Part shown: piece by piece, positions 53,243-61,158 of the stretch
How positions within the stretch are numbered: the first letter of the stretch is position 1
Layout: the number at the start of each line of letters is the position of its first letter
Origin: Hymenobacter gummosus
GTDB lineage: Bacteria; Bacteroidota; Bacteroidia; Cytophagales; Hymenobacteraceae
Length of the DNA stretch: 64,000 nucleotides
Direction: 5' to 3'
Assembly (NCBI RefSeq): GCF_003970915.1
Contig: NZ_RXOF01000003.1
Coordinates: 415,737-479,736, forward strand
Program-made: the position numbers and the translations under genes
The notes under the pieces: model-generated
What the model was told of the DNA's origin: nothing
Database searches by the model: none
The model's input: the letters and a program-made list of their open reading frames with translations, nothing else

Positions 53243-53424
53243 CGGCGCCGGTTTAGCGAGTGAAACGAGCGTAACCGGTGCCGAAAATAAAGCAGGCTTC
53301 CAGCCTGCGGGCGGCGCCCGGACACAACTTCAGCGGCACCATTCAGCAACGTTCCACGCAGGTTGAAAACCTGCTTTATTTTCGGCACCGGTTACACTCG
53401 CTTTGCTCGCTAAACCGGCGCCAG
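53243..53424. repeat. composite inverted repeat, second copy of the 29197 family
   Basis: GGCGCCGGTTTAGCGAG pairs with CTCGCTAAACCGGCGCC. Inside are GTAACCGGTGCCGAAAATAA with its complement and the AGCAGGCTTCCAGCCTGC module. The outer modules match copy 1 at 29197, while the central part differs. It separates two convergent genes and could act as a terminator. Confidence 0.9.
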
Positions 53425-53427
53425 CCC

Positions 53428-54483
53428 TCACGCCGGGTACGGCGGGTGGTCTTTCAGTTGGTTGTTTTCCCGCTCGGCCTTGCGCGTAAGGCCCGTCAGC
53501 CAGGATTCGGTGACGTCCGATTCGCTTTCGAAGCCGCGGCGGCGCACGTCGCCGGCGGGGCCGGTGGCGTCGGGCAGGGTGCGGTTCACCCAGCTCATCA
53601 GGTTGGCCACGGTTCCGGGCGCCACGCCGTGCAGCAGCGAAATCAGCTTGGCGGGCAAACCCAGAATCAGCTCGGCGTCGCCGCGGCGGGCGGCATTCCA
53701 GATCTGCCGGGCCGCGTACTCGGCGCTGACGGTGAGGGCCGGCAGCGAGTCCGAAATCATAAACCAGGCGAATTCGAGCACGTGCTGGCCCTTTACCACC
53801 GCGTGCCGGGCCGAGCCGGTGCGCATCAGCCCGGGGCACACCGTCGTCACGTACACGCCGTAGCGCAGCAGCTCGGCCCGGAAGCCTTCGGACAGGCCTA
53901 CCAGGGCGAATTTGCTGGCGCAGTACGGGGCCAGGTGCGGCACCGATACCTTGCCGCCCACCGAGGCGATGTTGATGATGCGGCCCTCCCGGCGCTTTTT
54001 CATTTCGGGCAGCACCGCGTACATGGCGTGCAGGGCGGCCCAGAAATGGATGTCCATGGTTTCCTGGTAGTCGCGCACGTCCATGTGCTCCAGCGGGCCG
54101 CCGGTGATGATGCCCGCGTTGTTGATGAGCACGTCGATGGGGCCGAGCTGCTGGCGCACTTCCTGCACCAGGGTGCGCACGGCCGTTTCGTCGGACAAGT
54201 CGCGCACGAAGGTGAGCACCTGGGCGGCGCCTTCGGTCTGCACGTCCTGGCGGGCGCGCTCCAGCTCCTCGGCGTCGCGGGCGCAGATGGCAACTTTGGC
54301 GCCCTCGGCGGCGGCCTGCCGGGCCAGCACCAGGCCGAGGCCGCGCGAGCCGCCGGTGATGAGCACGACGCGGCCGCGCAAGTCGTAGGAGCCGCGGCGG
54401 TTGGCCCAGAGCGCGGCGGCGGCCACGGCGGCGCCGATGCCGGCGGCCTTGAGCCAGGTGGAACGGGAGGATTGCTGCTTCAT
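53428..54483 (-). CDS. short-chain dehydrogenase/reductase with N-terminal membrane anchor
   Basis: 351 residues, starting at MKQQSSRSTWLKAAGIGAAV. A short hydrophobic helix (about 10-27) precedes a Rossmann domain with the NAD(P) motif TGGSRGLGLVLAR near 44, NNAG near 125, and the catalytic YCASK near 196 with Ser in IASVGG. A 60-residue C-terminal extension (NRTLPDATGPAGDVRRRGF) is charged. The substrate is unknown; such anchored SDRs often act on lipid or steroid-like molecules. Confidence 0.9.
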   Translation of the reverse strand: MKQQSSRSTWLKAAGIGAAVAAAALWANRRGSYDLRGRVVLITGGSRGLGLVLARQAAAEGAKVAICARDAEELERARQDVQTEGAAQVLTFVRDLSDETAVRTLVQEVRQQLGPIDVLINNAGIITGGPLEHMDVRDYQETMDIHFWAALHAMYAVLPEMKKRREGRIINIASVGGKVSVPHLAPYCASKFALVGLSEGFRAELLRYGVYVTTVCPGLMRTGSARHAVVKGQHVLEFAWFMISDSLPALTVSAEYAARQIWNAARRGDAELILGLPAKLISLLHGVAPGTVANLMSWVNRTLPDATGPAGDVRRRGFESESDVTESWLTGLTRKAERENNQLKDHPPYPA

Positions 54484-54651
54484 GCTGCTTTCTATGACCA
54501 GAGCCGGCGAAAGGTTACACCCGCCGGCAGAAATGCGGCCCCCGCTGGGAATATTCCGGCCCGTTTCGGCGTTAGGGCAACACAAAGGCCGCCGGCCGTT
54601 AATTTCGCGCGGCCACTTTCCGCCGTCCCCCACCGGCCGAATCTCCCGCTT

Positions 54652-55146
54652 ATGACTTCTCCTGCTCATTTCTTCCCGGCCCTGCTGCTGACCGCCGCCC
54701 TGCTGGCCGCCCCCGCCGCTACCCAGGCCCAGACCGCCAAGCCCAAAGCCAAGCCGGCCGGCGCGGCCAAGCCCCAGACCCCGCCGCCCGCCCCCGCGCC
54801 CAAGGTCGACGAGACCAAGATTCAGGCCCAGGCCCAAAGCCTGACCCAAAACCTGAAGCAGGCCCTGGGCCTCACGCCCCAGCAGGAAGCCAAGGTGCTC
54901 GACATCAACCAGCGCTGCATCCGGCAGGTGGAAGTGGCCCGCATTCAGTACCGCCAGGATTTGCGCAAGATGAACGAGGTGGTTGAAGACATCGGCTCCT
55001 CGCGCCTGACTTTGCTCAAGGATGTGTTGTCGCCGGCGCAGTTCAACAAGTACCAGCAAGCCCGCGAGAAGAAAATGGGCGTGCCGAGCCAGGCGGCCAG
55101 CCAGGGCAACGCCGTGCCCGGCCTGCCCCCCGGCCGCGGCGAGTAG
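54652..55146 (+). CDS. Spy/CpxP-like periplasmic protein
   Basis: 164 residues; signal peptide FFPALLLTAALLAAPAATQA, then an Ala/Lys/Pro-rich linker. The helical core (LTQNLKQALGLTPQQEAKVL, RQVEVARIQYRQDLRKMNEV, LLKDVLSPAQFNKYQQAREK) has the LTP-type motif at the start of the helix seen in Spy/CpxP relatives. Likely a periplasmic chaperone-like protein. The repeated 'L(T/S)P.Q..K' segments support this. Confidence 0.75.
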   Translation: MTSPAHFFPALLLTAALLAAPAATQAQTAKPKAKPAGAAKPQTPPPAPAPKVDETKIQAQAQSLTQNLKQALGLTPQQEAKVLDINQRCIRQVEVARIQYRQDLRKMNEVVEDIGSSRLTLLKDVLSPAQFNKYQQAREKKMGVPSQAASQGNAVPGLPPGRGE

Positions 55147-55248
55147 TGAGTCCTCACTCCGACGCTTGCCAGTCAGAAAGAAATAGTTATATTTAGATGG
55201 AGCCCGGTTGGGGCTTCGTCTTTTTCACTTTCTAACGGCTTTCGGGTT

Positions 55249-55800
55249 ATGCGCATGTTCCTACTGGGCGGTTTGCTGATGGGTTCCTTTGCGGGAATGG
55301 CCCAGACCATCGGCGATGATTACACCTTCGAAGCCATTGACAAGAAGGTGGAGGGCAAGGTGCTGGTGAGCTTCGTGCTGGACCGGCAGGGGCGCGTGCT
55401 GGCCGATTCGACCACCGTGTTTCAGCACCTGGGCCACGGCCTCGACGAGCTGGCGGTGCAGCGCGTGAGCCGCCCCGGCAGCTTATTGGTGCCCCCGGCC
55501 GCCCTGGCCGCCGCCCGCCGCAGCGACAAGCCCCTGCGCTTCACCGTGCCGGTGCCCTTCGCCCTGAGCACCCTCTCGCCCCGCGACTGGTCGACGTACT
55601 ACGCCCTCAAGGGCGACCAGGCCCAGGCCGAGGGCAACGCCGGCCGCGCCATCAGCTACTACGATCTGGCGCTGGGGCGCTACAAGAAAAACGCGGCGGC
55701 CTGCACCGGCCTGGCCAAGGCTTACAGCAGCCAGGGCAACGCCGCCGAAGCCGCCAAGTACACCGAGCTGGCCAACAAGTACGCCGTATCGGCCCGCTGA
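55249..55800 (+). CDS. exported TonB-C-like plus TPR protein
   Basis: 183 residues with a short signal peptide (MRMFLLGGLLMGSFAGMAQ). Residues 30-110 (EGKVLVSFVLDRQGRVLADS, ELAVQRVSRPGSL) resemble a TonB C-terminal domain. Residues 120-180 form one to two TPR units (AEGNAGRAISYYDLALGRYK, GLAKAYSSQGNAAEAAKYTE). The true role is unknown; an interaction module in the envelope is likely. It precedes a strong terminator. Confidence 0.75.
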   Translation: MRMFLLGGLLMGSFAGMAQTIGDDYTFEAIDKKVEGKVLVSFVLDRQGRVLADSTTVFQHLGHGLDELAVQRVSRPGSLLVPPAALAAARRSDKPLRFTVPVPFALSTLSPRDWSTYYALKGDQAQAEGNAGRAISYYDLALGRYKKNAAACTGLAKAYSSQGNAAEAAKYTELANKYAVSAR

Positions 55801-55822
55801 GGCCATTTTCGTTGACTTTCAG

Positions 55823-55867
55823 AGCCCCGCCGGGCCGGTTGTGCAGATCGGTCCGGCGGGGCTTTTT
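55823..55867 (+). terminator. intrinsic terminator after the TonB-C/TPR gene
   Basis: AGCCCCGCCGG pairs with CCGGCGGGGCT (55853-55863), followed by TTTT. Confidence 0.8.
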
Positions 55868-56005
55868 GCGGCCTGTAACCAGCCGGGCGAAGCTCGACCG
55901 TGGCGGGCCTGGCGGGTGGCCGGGGCTCAACAAATTCCAGTGGTCGGAGTTAAATGCAGTACCGGCCCGTTTTGCGCGGCCCTTGTTCCACCTCATGTTC
56001 AGCCT

Positions 56006-56635
56006 ATGCCCCCGGAACTCGACAGTTTGATTTTTGACCTCGACGGCACGCTTTGGGACGCCTCCGCCACCGTAACGGCGGGCTTCCGCCAGGCCCGGCA
56101 GCGCGTCAGCTACGTGCACAGCGACATTACCGAGGCGGCCGTGCAGGCCGTGACGGGCCAGCCCTACCCCGTGGTGTACGAGCGGCTGTTTCCGGAGCTG
56201 ACCACGGAGCAGCGCGAGGAATTTCGGCAGATCTGCGCCCAGGAAGAACTGCTCAGCGCCCGGCGGCAGGGCGGGCAGCCCTACCCCGAGCTACGCGCTA
56301 CCCTGGAATATCTGGCCGGCAAGTACCGCCTGTTCATCGTCAGCAACTGCCAGACGGGCTACATCGAGGCCTTTCTGGCCCACACCCAGACGGGCCGGTT
56401 CTTTGAGGGCCACCTGTGCTTCGGCACCTTGCACCAGCCCAAGGCCGACAACGTGCGCAGCATCATCCGGCACTTCGGCCTGCGCGCCCCCGCCTACGTG
56501 GGCGACACCGAGGGCGACTACCTGGCCGCCCGCGCCAACGGCATCGGCTTCATCTTCGCCGCCTACGGCTTCGGGGAAGTGCCCGAGTACGACGCCCGCA
56601 TCGAGCAGCTGAGCGACTTGCAGGAGCTGGTGTAG
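56006..56635 (+). CDS. HAD family phosphatase
   Basis: 209 residues from MPPELDSLIFDLDGTLW. Motif I (FDLDGTLWD, nucleophile Asp near 11), motif II (FIVSNCQTGY near 110), the Lys of motif III (QPKADNV near 147) and motif IV (YVGDTEGDY near 165) are all present. A helical cap lies between motifs I and II. The substrate is unknown; related proteins include phosphoglycolate and nucleotide phosphatases. The longer frame upstream is non-coding. Confidence 0.9.
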   Translation: MPPELDSLIFDLDGTLWDASATVTAGFRQARQRVSYVHSDITEAAVQAVTGQPYPVVYERLFPELTTEQREEFRQICAQEELLSARRQGGQPYPELRATLEYLAGKYRLFIVSNCQTGYIEAFLAHTQTGRFFEGHLCFGTLHQPKADNVRSIIRHFGLRAPAYVGDTEGDYLAARANGIGFIFAAYGFGEVPEYDARIEQLSDLQELV

Positions 56636-56647
56636 GGTAATCTGGCG

Positions 56648-56829
56648 GTCATCCTGAGGCGTAGCCGAAGGACCTTCCTCCCACCCCGCACCGCCGTGTA
56701 AGTCATGGCGCAAACGCTCAATCGTCCGGGCGGTGATGGGCAGTTGTTCAAGAGCAATAGCTCCTGCACGTTGGCATCGGCGGCGGTGCGGGGTGGGAGG
56801 AAGGTCCTTCGGCTTTGCCTCAGGATGAC
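56648..56829. repeat. GTCAT-type inverted repeat, copy 5
   Basis: 49-bp arms (56648-56696 and 56781-56829) with two mismatches, between the HAD gene and the convergent transporter gene. Arms start GTCATCCTGAGGCGTAGCCG. The loop is 84 bases long, the largest of the five copies. Confidence 0.9.
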
Positions 56830-56847
56830 GTTCTGTTTTGTCCTCCC

Positions 56848-57621
56848 CTACCGGCCGAACGTTTCCCAGCCCAGCTTGAGGATGATGGCGCCGACTACTA
56901 CCAGGAACAGCACCCGCACGAAGCCCACGCCTTTCTGCAGGGCCAGCCGGGCGCCGAGGGTGGAGCCGAGCATGTTGCAGGCGGCCATGGGCAGGGCGAC
57001 GTGCCAGAGGATGTGGCCGGTGTAGGCAAAATAGAGCAGGCTGGCCAGGTTGGTGGCCACGTTCACCAGCTTGGCCGAGGCCGAGGCGCTGAGGAAGTCG
57101 TAGCCAAACAAACCCACGAAGGCGAATAGCAGCAAGGAGCCGGTGCCGGGGCCGAAAAAGCCGTCGTAGAAGCCCAGCAGCAGGCCGATGCCCGCGCCGT
57201 AGAGCGGCTCCTTGCGCTCGGGCAGGCGCGGGGCGTGGATGGCGCCGAAGTCCTTGCGCCAGAAGGTGTACACGGCAATAACCACCAGCAGCCCCAGCAC
57301 CAAGGGGCGCAGCAGCTCGGAGGGCAGCAAACTCACCACCCGGGAGCCCAGAAACGAGAAAATGCCCGCCGCCACGGCCGCCGTGCCCACCGCCGGCCAG
57401 CGCACCGGCACCTGCCCGACGTAGCGCCGCAGCGCCGCCGCCGTGCCCGCAATGGACGACACCTTGCCCGTGCCCAGGATGGTGGGCACCGGCACGCCCT
57501 TGAGCAGGAGCAGCATGGCCGGGAGCTGAATCAGCCCGCCGCCGCCCACGATGGCGTCGATAAAGCCGGCCAGAAAAGCAAAGGCGCAGAGCAGCGCCAA
57601 CGTCGCGTCGAGGTATTCCAT
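56848..57621 (-). CDS. TSUP family sulfite/sulfonate-type transporter (TauE/SafE)
   Basis: 257 residues, start at MEYLDATLALLCAFAFLAG. Eight membrane helices in two repeats carry the family signatures AFLAGFIDAIVGGGGLIQLP near 18 and LLLGFYDGFFGPGTGSLLLF near 150. It moves small anions such as sulfite, sulfoacetate or similar across the inner membrane, and the substrate is not readable from sequence. It is divergent from the SLC10-type transporter with 96 bases between. Confidence 0.92.
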   Translation of the reverse strand: MEYLDATLALLCAFAFLAGFIDAIVGGGGLIQLPAMLLLLKGVPVPTILGTGKVSSIAGTAAALRRYVGQVPVRWPAVGTAAVAAGIFSFLGSRVVSLLPSELLRPLVLGLLVVIAVYTFWRKDFGAIHAPRLPERKEPLYGAGIGLLLGFYDGFFGPGTGSLLLFAFVGLFGYDFLSASASAKLVNVATNLASLLYFAYTGHILWHVALPMAACNMLGSTLGARLALQKGVGFVRVLFLVVVGAIILKLGWETFGR

Positions 57622-57717
57622 AAGATGGGCGGCGAAGATACGGCGGCTTCGGCGGCCGGCCGTTTTAGTGCGTATGCCCACTTTTGCGGCCTCCGCCGCC
57701 CCGCATCCATACCGCCT

Positions 57718-58758
57718 ATGCCCCAAGCTTCCCCCGCCTCTCCTACTTCCTCCGGCCGCCTGGCGGCCCTGTTTCAGCGCGCCGGCCTCGACTGGTTTTT
57801 CTTTGGCCTGATGGCCGTGGTGCTGCTGGCCTACCTCGCGCCCGGCATCGGCAGCAAGAGTAGCCCGGTGCCCTGGGGTCCGATTACCACGGCCGGCGTG
57901 GCCGTCATCTTCTTTCTCTACGGACTGCGCCTGAGCCCCGACAAGCTCAAGGCCGGCCTGCGCAACTGGCGCCTGCACGCGCTGGTGCAGCTGACCACTT
58001 TCGGGGTATTTCCGCTGCTGGCCCTGGCCGTGCGCCCCTGGTTTGCGGGGGCCGACAACGAGGCGCTCTGGGCCAGTATTTTCTACCTCTGTGTGCTGCC
58101 GAGCACGGTGTCGACGTCGGTGGTGATGGTCAGTATTGCGGGCGGCAACCTGCCCGGGGCCATCTTCAACGCCAGCGTGTCCAGCCTACTAGGCATCGTG
58201 CTGACGCCGCTGTGGGTGAGCGTGGTGCTGCACACCGGCGGCTCGGGGCAGCTCGGCGGGCTGGTGCTCGACCTCTGCCTGCAGGTGCTGCTGCCGGTGG
58301 TCCTGGGCGTGCTGCTGCACCGGCGCTTCGGGGCCTGGGCCGAGCAGCACAAGGCCGGCCTGCGCGTATTCGACCAGAGCATCATCCTGCTGCTGGTGTA
58401 CTCTTCGTTCTGCGAGTCGTTTGAGCAGGGCGTGTTCCGGGGCTACGACGCGGGCACGCTGGGGCTACTGGCCCTGGGCATGGTGGCCCTGTTTGCGGTG
58501 GTGTACGCGGTCATCATCCTGAGCAGCCGCCTGCTAGGCTTCTCGGCCGAAGACCAGATTACGGCCCTGTTCTGCGGCTCGAAAAAGTCCCTGGTGCACG
58601 GCACCGTCATGGCCCGGCTGCTCTTTGCGGGCACCGCCGCCACCGGGGTGCTGCTGCTGCCCACCATGCTCTACCACGCCCTCCAGATTCTGCTGGCCAG
58701 CGTCATTGCCCAGGCCATCGGGCGGCGGCAGGCGGCCGCGGCGGCCCGGGCAGCTTAG
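57718..58758 (+). CDS. bile acid:sodium symporter (SLC10/YfeH-type) family protein
   Basis: 346 residues with about ten membrane helices. The start is the ATG giving MPQASPASPTSSGRLA. The signature of the family is in LPSTVSTSVVMVSIAGGNLPGAIFNASVSSLLGI near 122, where the Na+ sites form at broken helices. The second inverted repeat has FCGSKKSLVHGTVMARLLF near 280. It is likely a Na+-coupled importer of an organic anion; the substrate is unknown. Confidence 0.9.
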   Translation: MPQASPASPTSSGRLAALFQRAGLDWFFFGLMAVVLLAYLAPGIGSKSSPVPWGPITTAGVAVIFFLYGLRLSPDKLKAGLRNWRLHALVQLTTFGVFPLLALAVRPWFAGADNEALWASIFYLCVLPSTVSTSVVMVSIAGGNLPGAIFNASVSSLLGIVLTPLWVSVVLHTGGSGQLGGLVLDLCLQVLLPVVLGVLLHRRFGAWAEQHKAGLRVFDQSIILLLVYSSFCESFEQGVFRGYDAGTLGLLALGMVALFAVVYAVIILSSRLLGFSAEDQITALFCGSKKSLVHGTVMARLLFAGTAATGVLLLPTMLYHALQILLASVIAQAIGRRQAAAAARAA

Positions 58759-58931
58759 GCAACCAGCTGCTACAGGCCAGCCGGGCGCCACCGTACGCGG
58801 TGGTGACGCCGGGCCGTGCTCGTTGTGGCTGACTTGGCGGGAGTTACTGACTGGCACCGCGGCGGAGCTTGTACACCCCACGGTGTTTGGTACTTTTACA
58901 TTCTTATCCGCTTGCCCTTCACCGCTTACTC

Positions 58932-59387
58932 ATGAAGCATTACTTCCTGCTGCTGGCCTTGCTGCTGGGCCTGGCCGGCGCGGCCGCAGCCCAGACGCCG
59001 ACCAAGGATTTGTTTAAGGCCGTGATGAAAAACGACGCGGCCGGGGCCCAAACCATCCTCCAAGCCGGGGCCGACGCCAACGCCCCCATCGAGGTGATGC
59101 CCGGCTTCCGCACCACCTTTCTGATTACGGCCGCTACCAACGGAAATTTGGATATTGTCAAGGCGCTCTTGCAGCACAAGGCCCAGATCAACGCCAAGGA
59201 TGCCGGGCAGGAAACGGCCCTGATAGCCGCCGCCTCGCAGGGCCACATGGCCATCGTGCAGTACCTGCTGCAGAGCGGCGCCGACGTCAGGGCCGCCGAC
59301 GGGCAGGGCGCCACGCTGCTGGCTGCCGCCAAGGCCGGGGGCAACAAGGACATTATTGCCCTCATCGAGCAGAAGCTGAAAGGCTAA
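58932..59387 (+). CDS. secreted ankyrin repeat protein
   Basis: 151 residues; signal peptide MKHYFLLLALLLGLAGAAAA. Three to four ankyrin repeats follow (NDAAGAQTILQAGADANAPI, NGNLDIVKALLQHKAQINAK, QGHMAIVQYLLQSGADVRAA, KAGGNKDIIALIEQKLKG). It probably mediates a protein contact in the periplasm. A terminator follows after 23 bases. Confidence 0.88.
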   Translation: MKHYFLLLALLLGLAGAAAAQTPTKDLFKAVMKNDAAGAQTILQAGADANAPIEVMPGFRTTFLITAATNGNLDIVKALLQHKAQINAKDAGQETALIAAASQGHMAIVQYLLQSGADVRAADGQGATLLAAAKAGGNKDIIALIEQKLKG

Positions 59388-59410
59388 CCACCGCCCGCCC
59401 GACTTCGACC

Positions 59411-59440
59411 AACGCCGGCCCCGGCGAGGCCGGCGTTTTT
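59411..59440 (+). terminator. intrinsic terminator after the ankyrin gene
   Basis: AACGCCGGCC pairs with GGCCGGCGTT around a 7-base loop, then TTT. Confidence 0.8.
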
Positions 59441-59688
59441 ATCTTGCCGGTATTCATCAATCTATCATCTGCCGCTGCTTACGGGCATGGATTACCACAT
59501 TATTCCGGGGCAGGAAACTGACGGCCGGAACGAGTTTCCGACTGGCTTGTCATTTTTTTGAGCAGGTCAGTATTCGGTTCTTTCTGACTCAGCCGGAAAA
59601 TCGTGGAGCCGCTGCGGCGGCAGGAGGCCGCAGGCCGGTGAGTCGGGCTTACAGCTTCGTTTTCAACCAAGCAGCCGAATCTGGTTTG
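59441..59688. other. spacer left of the low-GC cassette
   Basis: Composition becomes visibly AT-richer from about 59440. I see no gene, repeat arm or att-like duplication in it. A run of seven T near 59555 is the only distinctive feature. Confidence 0.4.
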
Positions 59689-60306
59689 TCACTGCGCGAC
59701 AAGCTCCGGCAAGCCATGATGGCTACAGAGCCGTGTAAAATCAGCCAGGGTATCCCGACTGCTGGCTTCACCATGAAAAGCCAGCAATGGGTACGATTTG
59801 GTGAATAGCCTTCCCCCGGACTTTTGCCCGACGAAAGGCTTGGTGTTAGCGCCCTGATGGATGAGCGGGAATATCTGCTCGAAGTCACTTACCCAAGCAT
59901 CTTGCCCCACCAGCAGATGAATGCGAGTCTGGCTCTGCTCGACCGGTGCGAAAAGCCCTATTTGCGTTCCTTCCGTGCCGGTGCCATCGTAGTGGCCGGT
60001 GTCAGACTGAATGACCGCCGAGAAGCGGATTCGTTCGCCCCCAACCACTTTCTCACGAAAGCGAAATTCGTAGTAGTACATATTGAGCCAGTCCCAAGCC
60101 CAGCTTTCGAGGTCGGCCCATTTTCCTTCGCGGGGGGTATTGTTGCTAAACCACGGATACCCTCCTTCGTAATCGAAGCCCATTCGTTCGCCAATGAACC
60201 GGACGGTGTTCAACACGCGGTTTTGATAGAGGTATAGCAACCGGTAAGCGCGGCGTACGTCCAACAGCACGCTTTCCATTTCGGCGAGGGAGAGGTCGGT
60301 ATTCAT
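59689..60306 (-). CDS. unknown protein, second gene of the low-GC nuclease cassette
   Basis: 205 residues, ATG start. I recognise no family. It is cytoplasmic in character (no signal peptide or helices), aromatic-rich in its middle (ADLESWAWDWLNMYYYEFRF), and has a helical start (AEMESVLLDVRRAYRLLYLY). Base composition is clearly lower in GC than surrounding genes and shared with its partner, so both were probably acquired together. It follows the nuclease-like gene by 22 bases on the same strand, suggesting one transcript. A role as partner, immunity factor or specificity subunit is possible but not shown. Confidence 0.75.
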   Translation of the reverse strand: MNTDLSLAEMESVLLDVRRAYRLLYLYQNRVLNTVRFIGERMGFDYEGGYPWFSNNTPREGKWADLESWAWDWLNMYYYEFRFREKVVGGERIRFSAVIQSDTGHYDGTGTEGTQIGLFAPVEQSQTRIHLLVGQDAWVSDFEQIFPLIHQGANTKPFVGQKSGGRLFTKSYPLLAFHGEASSRDTLADFTRLCSHHGLPELVAQ

Positions 60307-60328
60307 TGCGGGGAGTTATGGCCCAAAC

Positions 60329-61054
60329 CTAAGCATGCTGGGCAGTGTTCGTGGTCAGCAGCAAGCATAAACCAGCTTGCAGGCGCAGGGGGGCAAGGTC
60401 TTGGCGGGGCAACGTCGCAAACCAGTCCGTCACGGTGAATCCGTGCAGCTCAAATCCCCGGATGATATCAGTCAGCGTGTTGCTTACCGCCCATGAATCT
60501 ACTGCTGTGAGTTGCGTCCGCAGATAGCGGGCGGCCGCCAGCAAATTACGCCACCGCCCCTTAAACACAGTCACTTGGGAATTGCCAGCACCTATTAATG
60601 AGGGAGCTTCGTCGCCCGCTTCAAAACCGCCAATTGCCAGTACAAACACCGGCCTAGCGCCAACCCCGAACTCGTTGAAGTATGCTTGCACTTCGTTTTC
60701 CCACTGCGTAGCATATTGCTGCGGCACGTCGTAGCGCTTGGCCTCAATAATGAGGTCGAAATCAGAGGTGCGGATAAACAGATCGGGCTCTACGTCACGG
60801 GCATTAGCCGTTCCCGCAGCATCCCAGCGGGGCCAGAACTGATAGCCCAACAGCTTGGTGTTGGTGTTGATGGGTAACTGCAGCTGAGAGAAAGAGCTCT
60901 GCAACAGTTGCCAGAACACCTCCGGCGGCAGGTGAAACAGTGGCCCAAACACGGCGGAGGTTAGAGTGTCTTCGCAGCCTTTAAAGACTTCACGCCAATT
61001 CAACTGCACATAGGTACCTCTCCCTGCTTTGTTCTGATGTATAGCGTGTAGCAT
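60329..61054 (-). CDS. PD-(D/E)XK nuclease-like protein, first gene of the low-GC cassette
   Basis: 241 residues. Residues 87-105 read VEPDLFIRTSDFDLIIEAKR: a PD, then 12 residues, then E-A-K, which is the PD-(D/E)XK active-site layout of restriction and repair nucleases. A Glu-rich helix (YATQWENEVQAYFNEF) follows with the usual spacing. N- and C-terminal parts match nothing I know. GC content is lower than in flanking genes. It heads a two-gene operon. A stand-alone defence nuclease, a restriction subunit or a mobile-element remnant are the main options. Confidence 0.75.
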   Translation of the reverse strand: MLHAIHQNKAGRGTYVQLNWREVFKGCEDTLTSAVFGPLFHLPPEVFWQLLQSSFSQLQLPINTNTKLLGYQFWPRWDAAGTANARDVEPDLFIRTSDFDLIIEAKRYDVPQQYATQWENEVQAYFNEFGVGARPVFVLAIGGFEAGDEAPSLIGAGNSQVTVFKGRWRNLLAAARYLRTQLTAVDSWAVSNTLTDIIRGFELHGFTVTDWFATLPRQDLAPLRLQAGLCLLLTTNTAQHA

Positions 61055-61158
61055 CTTTTTAGCTCGTCCATAAGCGCTTCAATATAGCGCATACAAGGTC
61101 AGCATTGGAAAGCCAGGCCGCGTACATACTCCTCGACCAGACAGGCCTCTTGACCAAT

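Noticed and set aside
53278-54643. Plus-strand open frame running into the Spy-like gene
   Set aside because: It is the antisense of the SDR gene and the composite repeat. Only the part from 54652 on has coding character and a signal peptide.
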